Below are positions 1 through 6,401 of a stretch of 8,017 bases of DNA, piece after piece. The stretch is taken from contig PACG01000250.1 in the NCBI GenBank assembly GCA_002699335.1, forward strand, positions 1 through 8,017. Direction: 5' to 3'. The translations under genes were made by a program, and so were the position numbers. The stretch comes from Candidatus Poribacteria bacterium (GTDB taxonomy: Bacteria > Poribacteria > WGA-4E > UBA9662). Positions within the stretch are counted from its first letter, which is position 1. Each line of letters begins with the position of its first letter. The notes beneath the pieces were generated by a model. It was not told the DNA's origin. It worked only from the letters and a program-made list of their open reading frames with translations, and did not search any database.

Positions 1-1164
1 GCCGAGGATGCGGTGCCGGCTCTGACCCTCGCATTGCAGGATGAGAGTTCAAATGTTCGTCGGCATGTGGCAGAGGCATTAGGCAACATCGGTCAGGATG
101 CCAAGGATGTGGTGCCTGCTCTGATCCACGCATTGCAGGACGAGAGTTCAAATGTTCGTCGGCACGCGGCAAAAGCACTAGACAACATTGGTCAAGATGC
201 GGTGCCAGCTCTGATTCACGCATTGCAGGATGAGAGTTCAAATGTTCGTAGGAATGCGGCCGGGGCATTAGGCCATATCAGCCAGGATACCAAGGACGCA
301 GTGCCAGCTCTGATTCACGCATTACAGGACGAGAGTTCAAATGTTCGTCGGCATGTAGCCGGGGCATTAGGCAACATTGGCCAAGACGCCAAGGATGCAG
401 TACCAGCTCTGAATCAAGCATTACAGGATGAGAGTGAGTATGTTCGTCGGCATGCGGCGACGGCATTAGGCAACATCGGCCAGGATGCCGAGGATGCAGT
501 GCCGGCTCTGCCCCTCGCATTGCAGGATGAGAGTTCAAATGTTCGTCGGCATGTGGCCGGGGTATTAGGCAATATCGGCCAGGGCGTCAAGGACGCGGTA
601 CCAGCTCTGATCCAGACATTACAGGATGAGAGTTCAGATGTTCGTAGGAATGCGGTAAGGGAATTAGAAAAGATCGGCCAGGATGCCGAGGACGCGGTGC
701 CAGCTCTGATCCATGCATTGCAGGACGAGAGTTCAAATGTTCGTCGGCATGTAGCCGGGGTATTAGGCAACATCGGCCAGGGCGCCAAGGATGCAGTGCC
801 GGCTCTGATCCACGCATTGCAGGATGAGAGTGAGTATGTTCGTTTGACGGCAACAAGTGCATTAGGCCAGATGGGCAAGGACGCAGTGCCGGCTCTGGTC
901 CACGCATTGCAGGATAAAGATGTGTGTTATTATGCGGCAGAGGCATTAGGCAACATCGGCCAGGGTGCCAAGGACGCAGTGCCAGCTCTGATCCACGCAT
1001 TACAGGATGAGCGTTCAAATGTTCGTAGTCATGTGGCCGGGACATTAGGCAACATTGGCCAGGATGCCAAGGATGCAGTGCCGGCTCTGAATCAAGCATT
1101 ACAGGATGAGAGTGAGTATGTTCGTCGGCATGCGGCGAAGGCATTATCTGAAATTTTGAACTGA
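1..1164 (+). CDS. HEAT-repeat protein (PBS-lyase type), 5' partial
   Basis: The frame is open from base 1 to a TGA at 1162-1164, so the N-terminus lies outside the window; the GTG at 13 is inside a repeat and is unlikely to be the start. The visible 387 residues are almost wholly 12 copies of a 33-residue unit whose core reads DAVPALIHALQDE, then SSNVRRHVA, then ALGNIGQDAK. This two-helix pattern, with Pro and Leu in helix A and VRR..A...L in helix B, is typical of HEAT_2/PBS lyase HEAT-like repeats, which form right-handed alpha-solenoids used as protein-binding scaffolds. The last unit ends in ALSEILN, a plausible C-terminal cap. No catalytic domain, signal peptide or membrane segment is visible in this part. 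The partner and pathway cannot be told. The frame has no interruption, unlike the hydrolase genes downstream. Repeat class is secure; function is unknown. Confidence 0.93.
   Translation, partial: AEDAVPALTLALQDESSNVRRHVAEALGNIGQDAKDVVPALIHALQDESSNVRRHAAKALDNIGQDAVPALIHALQDESSNVRRNAAGALGHISQDTKDAVPALIHALQDESSNVRRHVAGALGNIGQDAKDAVPALNQALQDESEYVRRHAATALGNIGQDAEDAVPALPLALQDESSNVRRHVAGVLGNIGQGVKDAVPALIQTLQDESSDVRRNAVRELEKIGQDAEDAVPALIHALQDESSNVRRHVAGVLGNIGQGAKDAVPALIHALQDESEYVRLTATSALGQMGKDAVPALVHALQDKDVCYYAAEALGNIGQGAKDAVPALIHALQDERSNVRSHVAGTLGNIGQDAKDAVPALNQALQDESEYVRRHAAKALSEILN
7..1161 (+). repeat. Tandem array of 12 HEAT units, mostly 99 bp
   Basis: Unit starts, taking the Asp codon of DAVPAL as first base, are 7, 106, 196, 295, 394, 493, 592, 691, 790, 880, 973 and 1072. 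Nine of the first eleven units keep a 99- or 93-bp form with the interhelix linker; units 2 and 9 are 90 bp because the 9-bp linker encoding roughly DAK is absent, and unit 10 is 93 bp because two residues are missing from the QDES loop. The last unit is cut short by the C-terminus. Identity is high at the nucleotide level, not only in protein: QDESSNVRR is encoded in units 1, 2, 3, 4, 6 and 8 with few synonymous differences. Lengths are all multiples of three, so the frame is kept. Confidence 0.93.
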
Positions 1165-1185
1165 TAAATCTGCCACTTCAGGTTA

Positions 1186-1225
1186 CAGAACACAATCTCA
1201 TAACACTGTTATTTTGAGATTTCTG
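1186..1225 (+). terminator. Bulged hairpin after the HEAT gene, possible terminator
   Basis: Twenty-two bases after the HEAT stop codon, AATCTCA (1194-1200) pairs with TGAGATT (1215-1221), the inner TAAC (1201-1204) pairs with GTTA (1208-1211), and the outer CAGA (1186-1189) pairs with TCTG (1222-1225). Bulges are present on both sides. No T-run follows, so it is a weak candidate for an intrinsic terminator and may only be a 3'-end stabilising hairpin. Confidence 0.3.
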
Positions 1226-1266
1226 GTTGTATAAATAGTAGTTGATTACACAAATTACTAACAGAT

Positions 1267-1434
1267 AAGGAGATTTTTAATAAAACAACAGTGGCACACT
1301 GAACAGATCAAATGATTGCATCAGGCACGAATTAGTGAGGATCCTAAACTACCCTGTGCCAAGACACAGAGGTTAGCGGTCAAAGAGTTTGAGTTGTGGT
1401 ATGTCTCTTTGTGAAATTGCTAGACGAGTATTGT
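1267..1434 (+). pseudogene. Relic of a gene 5' end: RBS followed by ATA
   Basis: AAGGAG (1267-1272) sits 7 nt before ATA at 1280-1282, exactly where an ATG would be expected. Reading on from ATA gives IKQQWHTEQIK, a TGA at 1313-1315, then about 36 open codons including ARISEDPKLP and TQRLAVKEFEL. A one-base shift near 1400 gives MSLCEIARRVL, which looks like the start of a helix-turn-helix (S..EIARRV), and then stops. The pattern suggests the start of a small DNA-binding or transposase-like gene that has lost its start codon, gained a stop and lost its 3' part. I do not recognise the family. It is too short and damaged to be more than a tentative call; a chance open stretch is possible. Confidence 0.3.
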
Positions 1435-1452
1435 AAATTCCGCTTCACTAAA

Positions 1453-3682
1453 ATGAGTTTACGATGATCGCTCTCATCATTTTCTCCATTTGTACGATCT
1501 ATCTATCATTCCTGGTGAAACAGCTCAGCCAGACTATACTGATTACTATAGAATGCTTGCACGTGATATTAAAGGTAAAAAAACAGGTTTTATGGCGGGT
1601 AATTGTATGATGTATCTCGGTGGTCAGTCGGGGCCTGACTGGGAAATCTGGGAAGAAGAGACAATCGGTCTAACGCACTCTTTTTTATGACGGCCGCTGC
1701 CGTGGACGTGGGATTGTCACTACTCCAAATACGGGCACAGGCCACGATTTCCAAGGTTGGGAATTCTACAGAGATACACGGATCGCCTACGGTCGTGTGA
1801 TTAGTGGTGATACCATATACAACACTCCAAAGCCGATAATCGTTCTTTGGCAACCTGATCGGATAACCTACCATTACCAGTTGGGCGAAATCTCGATTGT
1901 TGAGCGCAAGTTCGTTTCGCTGAACGATGTAGTAACAACGATTATTACATCCAGTCAGCCAATTGAAATCGAGTTTGGGGGACAAACCTTTATCTGCAAC
2001 AAGAGTGTCAAGGTTGGCGGAAGTGTCACCTACTCTCAAAGATCAAAATGCTCTCCATATCTCAGAAGACGGGACAATGATGTGTGAGCCTGAACGGGGA
2101 ATGGAGGTTGAAGGCCGGTTGATGTATAGCGGTCTCAACAGTATCTTCGCCTTTTCTCGGAATCCATTGGGCAAAGCCAAAATAGAGGGACAGACCAAAT
2201 ATACGTTTCGATTCCCTTGTGATCAAACGGGGCTAACTATTAGCCACACTATGAATGACGATTACAACCTCGCCTTAAAGTGGGCAAAGCATACGGCTGA
2301 GTCTCGGAAAAATAATTGACCAGAAAAACGAAATATATCAACGATCTACTAAACCAGCAAATCCCTTATTTTCGTTGTCCGACCCCGTTGTAGCCCGTAC
2401 CTACTATTATTTATGGTCGCTCTATTTCCTGTATCATCGATAGGTTCCCCAGGAGTTTACCAAACATCCTTACACAGTAACAGCCGTCAATAATTTCCAG
2501 TCAGCCTTTGCCTTTGACCATTGGGTTTATACTCATTTGGGCAGTTGGGTAACAGACAAAGACAAATGGGAAACACGCTGCTTTGGACAGAGATGCTGCC
2601 CTTTGTTGACCCAAAGAAGGGAGTGGCTAATGCCTTACCAGAAACATTTGGCACCACCTGGTGCAGTCCGTTAAATGTTCAAAAGATCCATGGGCACGTG
2701 GAAGCGACATGGAATATTTTAAGCGCAGCCATGATCGAGATTACCTGGTCCAGATTTATGCCTTTTATCGAGGCCTCTATCGCCAGCAGTTGGACGGTGA
2801 ATACGGCTTGGGAGCTGAAGTGGCTCGAACTTTGAGAGATATGGCGGTGGAGCTAGGAGAAAGTGAGGATGTTCCGCTTTGGAGTCGTTGGTTAAAGGAT
2901 CACACTGATAGAATTGACAATTCCTGAGAATCGGATACAACTCAATACTTTGGTTCGGGCCAAACCAAAGATATATGGCAGTTGGCCTAATTTCTGGGCA
3001 CGGGATATAAATAGCGGGCATGTTGGTCAGATGGTAGATCGTTGGGTGATGAATGCGAAAGACGGATTTATGGGGATAGTGCCCCTTCGAATTAGGGCTC
3101 ACCATTCGGAACAAATTCCACCCTTTAGCGCTAGTACGATTAACACCTGGTTGGCAATAGAAGGGATGTTCCGTCATAGGATTGAATCCGCGGTGGTTGC
3201 CGTTACATTGGGACACATTGATGGAATGAATCGAGAGAGACTATGGGTTCCCGGTGGCCCTGAGGCTTGGGATCAGAATGATAAGCCTTGGGGAAGTATG
3301 GATTATGACTGGAACGAATCGATCTTACTACCATTGATTGAGCAAATTGGCTGGCATCGATTTCGATTTGGTGGGAGATAGGCTAGATGTAGTATCACAT
3401 TTACCAGATCAATGGCGGTTTGTAGAAATCATTGTACCGGTATTAAAGAATGGAGAATCTTATTGGATGGAAGCTAAAACCCATCGTCATCGAGTCAGCG
3501 ACAGATGGTAAAAGACAACGACAATCAAAGATAACGTCTTCAAGACTGTACATATTATGTCATGGCAGGAAAATCGTATTGTGTTATCGGAAGCAGATTC
3601 GGTGATGGTTGAAAACAAATCGGACCTATCATTTAGTGTCATATGGGGAGAAAGAAAACCAGATGTCAAACATCATCTCTGA
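1453..3682 (+). pseudogene. Decayed (alpha/alpha)6-barrel glycoside hydrolase (MGH1/trehalase-like)
   Basis: The gene reads continuously only by switching frames. A likely start is ATG 1453 (MSLR, then DRSHHFLHLYDL). The N-terminal part to about 2300 is a beta-rich region. From about 2330 there is NDLLNQQIPYFRCP, DPVVARTYYYLWSLYFLYH, then TVTAVNNFQ, ALPETFGTTW, YGSWPNFWARD, then STINTWLAIEGMFRH and WNESILLPLIEQI, followed by a short C-terminal beta domain ending at TGA 3680-3682. This order of helices is what I expect of mannosylglycerate-hydrolase-like/trehalase-like alpha-toroid glycosidases, usually intracellular or secreted hydrolases of alpha-linked sugars; the exact substrate cannot be told. 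Inferred lesions: +1 near 1465, +1 T in the T-run 1681-1686, +1 near 2037, -1 near 2318, -1 near 2380, TAG 2441-2443, -1 near 2569, -1 T at 2717-2720, one or two shifts around 2910-2940, +1 near 3364, TAA 3509-3511. The rebuilt length of about 740 codons fits a whole gene. No signal peptide is clear. Pseudogene status is strong; the family is moderately sure. Confidence 0.72.
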
Positions 3683-3826
3683 AGGTAGTGATATAGAGTA
3701 GAGTCAACTTGATCCAAATGGAATCTAGGGGACAGTTGATTCAAGCAGTAAAATGCCGACTGATACCCACGCAATAGATAACTCGTGACGGGGTAATCAG
3801 GCTAATGGGTGCCAATTCAATTAAAC

Positions 3827-3864
3827 AGTAGGTACTCTCTTTCAAAGACATTACCTACTTTTTT
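3827..3864 (+). terminator. Intrinsic terminator-like hairpin with T-run
   Basis: AGTAGGTA (3827-3834) pairs perfectly with TACCTACT (3852-3859), and a small inner stem TCTT/AAGA closes a TCA loop. The right arm runs straight into five more T residues (3860-3864). The orientation fits the end of a + strand transcript, about 145 nt after the last codon of the upstream glycosidase pseudogene. The stem has only moderate G+C, so termination may be weak. Confidence 0.5.
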
Positions 3865-3952
3865 CCTATTCTAATTCGACTCCCATCTTACGGTTAGAAT
3901 AATCTGTTGTTCTAATGTCCACTGCTCTTAAATTTAGCAGAAAAAGAAAATG

Positions 3953-3967
3953 CATGACCAAGTCATG
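3953..3967 (+). repeat. Palindrome CATGAC-CAA-GTCATG just before a start codon
   Basis: Six-base perfect arms with a 3-nt spacer end 7 nt before the ATG at 3975, where a ribosome-binding site would lie. No Shine-Dalgarno sequence is visible there. It could be an operator half-site pair or an RNA hairpin limiting translation, but arms of this length also occur by chance. Confidence 0.35.
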
Positions 3968-3974
3968 AAATACT

Positions 3975-5148
3975 ATGCTTGAAACAGTTGAAACAACGCA
4001 GGTCTCTGCCCAGGGCTTTTTCACCCTCGGACGAGTTGGCCGACGCTGGATTTTTCTCACTCCTGAACGCAAGCCATTTTTCTCGCTCGAACTGAACCAC
4101 ATTGATTCTTCTCCGCTTCGATATCTGGAGAACCTGCCCCGCTGGGAACATAAATATGGTAACGACAGCCTGCGCTGGCTCGCTGAATCGGTAGCCCCCA
4201 ACTTGAAGCAATGGGGTTTTAATTCCGTCGGCTGGGTACAGAAGATCAGCATCCACCAACGGGCGCATACTCCCAGTTTTACCTTGGAGGAATACTGTGT
4301 CCTGCAGATGCCTTACTGTCGCCTGCTACCTTTTATCGAAACCCATCAGTGGAACGGGTGGTCTAAGAACCCCGATATATTCAGCCAAGATGTCGGGGAT
4401 TAGTGCGATTATGTGGCCCGATCTCAGTACACACGATTGAAGAATGAAACCAATCTGATTGGCTATTTTTACTCCGACTGTCCCACTTGGGTCCATATCC
4501 GTCATCCAGAGGCTGCGTGGCGTGGCCCAATGTTCGAGCCGGGGCGCTTGGCAACAGAAATTGGCCGACAGGAACTTCTCCATCTAGCCAAGCGGTATTA
4601 TAAAGTCACCCACGACGCTATTCGTCGTTATGATCCTCATCACTTGATTCTGGGAGACCGCTATGAACCTCAAGAGATACTACCGATGGAAATCATTAGG
4701 GCTGCCGACCCGTATGTCGATAGTTCTCAGCTTTCAGGCTTTCGCCGAACCGGTCAAATACTTGGGCCAATGGTACCAAGCCAGCGGAAAGCCTGTTTTG
4801 TGGGCGGATGGGTCACACCGACGGGAAACGATCCAGGATGACAGCGGCAAGTATCTGGACGGGGAATATTACTTGGTGGATAGGAAATGGTTTGCCGAGA
4901 CAATCGAGAATCTTCTACAGAATGTGGGAATTGTGGGTGCTCATCTCTGCAGTGGTTACATTCGGAATCGATATCGGCGCAAAGGCCTAATCGACGAAGA
5001 GGAGCAGCCTGACGAGATAGCCATCAGCAAGATTCCAATTGACGAAGCCAAGCGGCTACCGCTTGGCTTCGTCAATTGGAATCTTAAACAGAAAGAACAA
5101 CTAACCGAGGTGTCAACTCAGCGGCTGCGGGCTGAAAATACGGATTGA
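3975..5148 (+). pseudogene. Agarase-like / GH42-like glycosidase, broken by a stop and a frameshift
   Basis: From ATG 3975 the frame gives GFFTLGRVGRRWIFLTPER, then FFSLELNHIDSSPLRY, WGFNSVGWVQ and MPYCRLLPFIETHQW, a stretch typical of agarase-like TIM-barrel glycosidases related to GH42/GH50-type beta-galactosidases and agarases. TAG at 4401-4403 falls between VGD and CDYVARSQ in the same frame, most simply a Trp TGG changed to TAG. The frame then continues with NLIGYFYSDCPTWVH, DAIRRYDPHHLILGDRYE and DPYVD. An extra A at about 4722 shifts it by one; the protein resumes in the next frame as VLSFQAFAEPVKYL, then SGKPVLWADG, GAHLCSGYIRNRYRRKGL and EEEQPDEIAISKI. After that comes a perfect foldback (5029-5085) and a tail with no recognisable homology to TGA 5146-5148. 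The rebuilt protein is about 390 residues, near full length for this type. No signal peptide is seen. Substrate is unknown; agarase is only the usual label for such proteins. Confidence 0.75.
5029..5085 (+). repeat. Perfect 27-bp inverted repeat with 3-nt loop
   Basis: The left arm 5029-5055 starts AAGATTCCAATTG and the right arm 5059-5085 is its exact reverse complement, separated only by CTA. Pairing stops abruptly at both ends. It lies inside the 3' end of the agarase-like pseudogene, at the point where recognisable protein similarity stops. No T-run follows on either strand, so it is not a standard intrinsic terminator. A template-switch (foldback) event during replication, or an assembly or library foldback, would explain perfect arms with so short a loop. 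Confidence 0.95.
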
Positions 5149-5219
5149 ATTTCAAAATCTCAGACCTTGGACATCTTTGCCTGGGTGAATGCAAGTTCAG
5201 CCTAATATGTTGCTCCACC

Positions 5220-5261
5220 CTAGGTCAGAGAAAGTTGACCGGTTCTCTATACTTGACCTAG
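5220..5261 (+). repeat. 13-bp inverted repeat, hairpin with a 6-nt bulge
   Basis: CTAGGTCA (5220-5227) pairs with TGACCTAG (5254-5261), and directly inside it GAGAA (5228-5232) pairs with TTCTC (5243-5247) around a 10-nt loop; TATACT (5248-5253) bulges on the right side. It sits 71 nt after the stop of the agarase-like pseudogene and has no T-run after it. It may be a transcript-end hairpin, an operator-like site, or a remnant of a small mobile element. Confidence 0.5.
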
Positions 5262-5305
5262 CTTCTAAACTGTTGGTATATTGTCTCTAAATAAGTTGCT
5301 AGGTT

Positions 5306-5349
5306 GGTGGTAATATAAGTGGAGTGAGAAGAAGTAGGCTGATACCACC
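5306..5349 (+). repeat. Short inverted repeat GGTGGTA/TACCACC
   Basis: Seven-base perfect arms at 5306-5312 and 5343-5349 are separated by 30 nt. Allowing a one-base indel, the arms extend outward (GTTGGTGGTA against TACCACCTAAC). It is a weak structure that might belong to the leader of the isomerase transcript. Confidence 0.3.
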
Positions 5350-5577
5350 TAACATCATCATACGTTTTAGTCGGTGACATGGGCACTGGCCATACTGGTC
5401 AAGCTGACAGTAATGAATACAAGCAAAACTGCTTTCGATGGTGTTGTGTAGGCTGAAGCGAGAAGATGATCATCGTAGGTGTCAACAAAGCTAGAAAGTG
5501 GCAAGCTAACCCAATTTAGTGAGGAGGGCAATCGAGAGTTTTCTGAGGGGATAGCGGCCTTAAGATCAACCGAAAAA

Positions 5578-5582
5578 AGGAG
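5578..5582 (+). promoter_or_regulatory. Ribosome-binding site that decides the isomerase start
   Basis: AGGAG at 5578-5582 abuts the ATG at 5583, leaving no spacer, but lies 9 nt before the in-frame ATG at 5592. The second ATG is therefore the more likely start, and the protein then begins MIKIGSNYLS. Confidence 0.75.
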
Positions 5583-5591
5583 ATGGGTTTC

Positions 5592-6383
5592 ATGATTAAA
5601 ATTGGTTCCAACTACCTGAGTTTACAGAATACCAATGTTGAGGCATTCATCCAAACGGCTTACGATTTAAAGCTGGATATCGTTGACTTTCATCAGCGGG
5701 CATTTACCTCGACGGACCCGCAATATTTGAGCAATATCAAGCTGCTATGCTTGAGGTACGGACTACCGATCGGCTACATCGGTGTGAGTGGTCTGTTTGT
5801 CGGGGCGGCAACCCAACAGCAGGAACATACACAACAGTGCAAGGATGCGATTGACCTAGCAGCCTTTCTGGGAGCACCGATTATCCGCGTGTTCTGCGCC
5901 ACAGTGCCAGAAAAGAATGCGGATGGCGAGGACCCATGGCCAGCCATGATTCGCGGTTATCAGGACGTAGCCGATTACGCCGCTACCAAAGGCATCGCTG
6001 TGGGGCTACAGAATCATCCTTCCACAGGTGATGAAATGCTACGTATCCGGCACGAAACTGATCGAAAAAACTTCACCTTTATTATGGATACCGGCCAATG
6101 GATCGGCTCACCGGGCTCATCTCCAAGAGGTGAAATAGACTCGGACATTGACTTTTACCATTTTATGGAGCAAACCGCACCATATGCCATGTATATCCGC
6201 ACAAAATTCTACAAGATTGAAAGTGGCAGAGAGGAATGGCTGGACTATGAGCGAATCACGGGCATTTTGAAGGACATCAGCTACAATGGATGTATCTCCA
6301 TCGTATACGAAGGCCAAGAGGAGGACCGAGTCGAGCAGGTGCGTCTTGCCGCCAACTATCTGAGACAACTGCTGGCAGATTAA
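5592..6383 (+). CDS. Sugar phosphate isomerase/epimerase, xylose-isomerase-like TIM barrel
   Basis: The 263-residue protein has the length and layout of the AP_endonuc_2/xylose isomerase-like TIM-barrel family (sugar phosphate isomerases/epimerases). These cytoplasmic enzymes interconvert keto and aldo sugars or epimers, usually with a bound divalent metal. Visible strand-end motifs are GAPIIRVFC (94-102), GIAVGLQNHPSTGDE (134-148), FTFIMDTGQW (161-170), YIRTKFYKIESGREEWLDY (201-219) and ISIVYEGQ (235-242). Likely metal-site residues are Asp166 and Glu240. The position normally held by Glu in LENH is Gln140 here, and the usual His-Lys-Asp strand is replaced by RTKFY, so metal binding may differ from the classic enzymes. 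An ATG at 5583 is also in frame, but the ribosome-binding site fits 5592. The gene is unbroken and is followed after 18 nt by the sialidase-like gene, suggesting one transcript. Exact substrate is unknown. Confidence 0.88.
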   Translation: MIKIGSNYLSLQNTNVEAFIQTAYDLKLDIVDFHQRAFTSTDPQYLSNIKLLCLRYGLPIGYIGVSGLFVGAATQQQEHTQQCKDAIDLAAFLGAPIIRVFCATVPEKNADGEDPWPAMIRGYQDVADYAATKGIAVGLQNHPSTGDEMLRIRHETDRKNFTFIMDTGQWIGSPGSSPRGEIDSDIDFYHFMEQTAPYAMYIRTKFYKIESGREEWLDYERITGILKDISYNGCISIVYEGQEEDRVEQVRLAANYLRQLLAD

Positions 6384-6388
6384 TGAGC

Positions 6389-6392
6389 GGAG
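6389..6392 (+). promoter_or_regulatory. Ribosome-binding site of the sialidase-like gene
   Basis: GGAG lies 9 nt before the ATG at 6402 and just after the isomerase stop at 6381-6383, supporting 6402 as the start and translation from a shared message. Confidence 0.6.
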
Positions 6393-6401
6393 AGGTCTGC
6401 C

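Larger units (their letters stand above)
3683..3974. other. Spacer between the two glycosidase pseudogenes
   Basis: This stretch of about 290 bases has stops in all forward frames and no believable gene on either strand. It holds a terminator-like hairpin at 3827-3864 and a small palindrome at 3953-3967, both listed separately. I could not identify a convincing -35/-10 pair for the downstream gene. Confidence 0.6.
5149..5582. other. Spacer of about 430 bp with inverted repeats, no clear gene
   Basis: All frames on both strands are interrupted. Two inverted repeats are listed separately. Frame 3 from 5343 reads Y-H-L-T-S-S then YVLVGDMGTGHTGQADSNEY and, after a TGA at 5454-5456, MIIVGVNKARKWQANPI to a TAG at 5517-5519. 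This slightly recalls a dinucleotide-binding N-terminus but is too weak to name. The segment must also hold whatever promoter serves the isomerase gene; I could not pick one out with confidence. Confidence 0.5.

Noticed and set aside
278..1144. Long antisense open frames across the HEAT array (for example 414-878 and 587-1144)
   Set aside because: They repeat with the same 99-bp period and arise because the sense repeats happen to lack antisense stops; the composition (His, Pro, Arg-rich) is not protein-like.
7..1161. CRISPR array or diversity-generating retroelement target
   Set aside because: The repeats are contiguous, in frame and coding, without unique spacers; variation is not adenine-specific and no reverse transcriptase or template repeat is visible.
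2719..3216. 165-residue open frame on the minus strand
   Set aside because: It lies opposite well-supported glycosidase protein on the + strand and has no recognisable motif or ribosome-binding site.
1453..3682. Programmed ribosomal frameshifting in the glycosidase
   Set aside because: There are about ten shifts of both signs without slippery heptamers, plus in-frame stops; decay or sequencing error is far simpler.
3729..3770. Sigma70-like promoter (TTGATT with a downstream ACTGAT) before the agarase-like gene
   Set aside because: The -10 match is poor, the site lies upstream of a terminator-like hairpin, and such matches are common by chance.
3866..4252. 128-residue minus-strand open frame over the agarase-like start
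   Set aside because: The + strand frame has clear family motifs here; the antisense translation resembles no family.
5301..5350. T-box leader suggested by GGTGGTA and TACCACC
   Set aside because: The conserved T-box sequence around AGGGTGGTACCGCG is not present and the downstream gene is not a tRNA synthetase or amino acid gene.
5583..5591. ATG 5583 as the isomerase start
   Set aside because: AGGAG directly touches this ATG, leaving no spacer, while ATG 5592 is 9 nt away and gives the usual family N-terminus IKIG.
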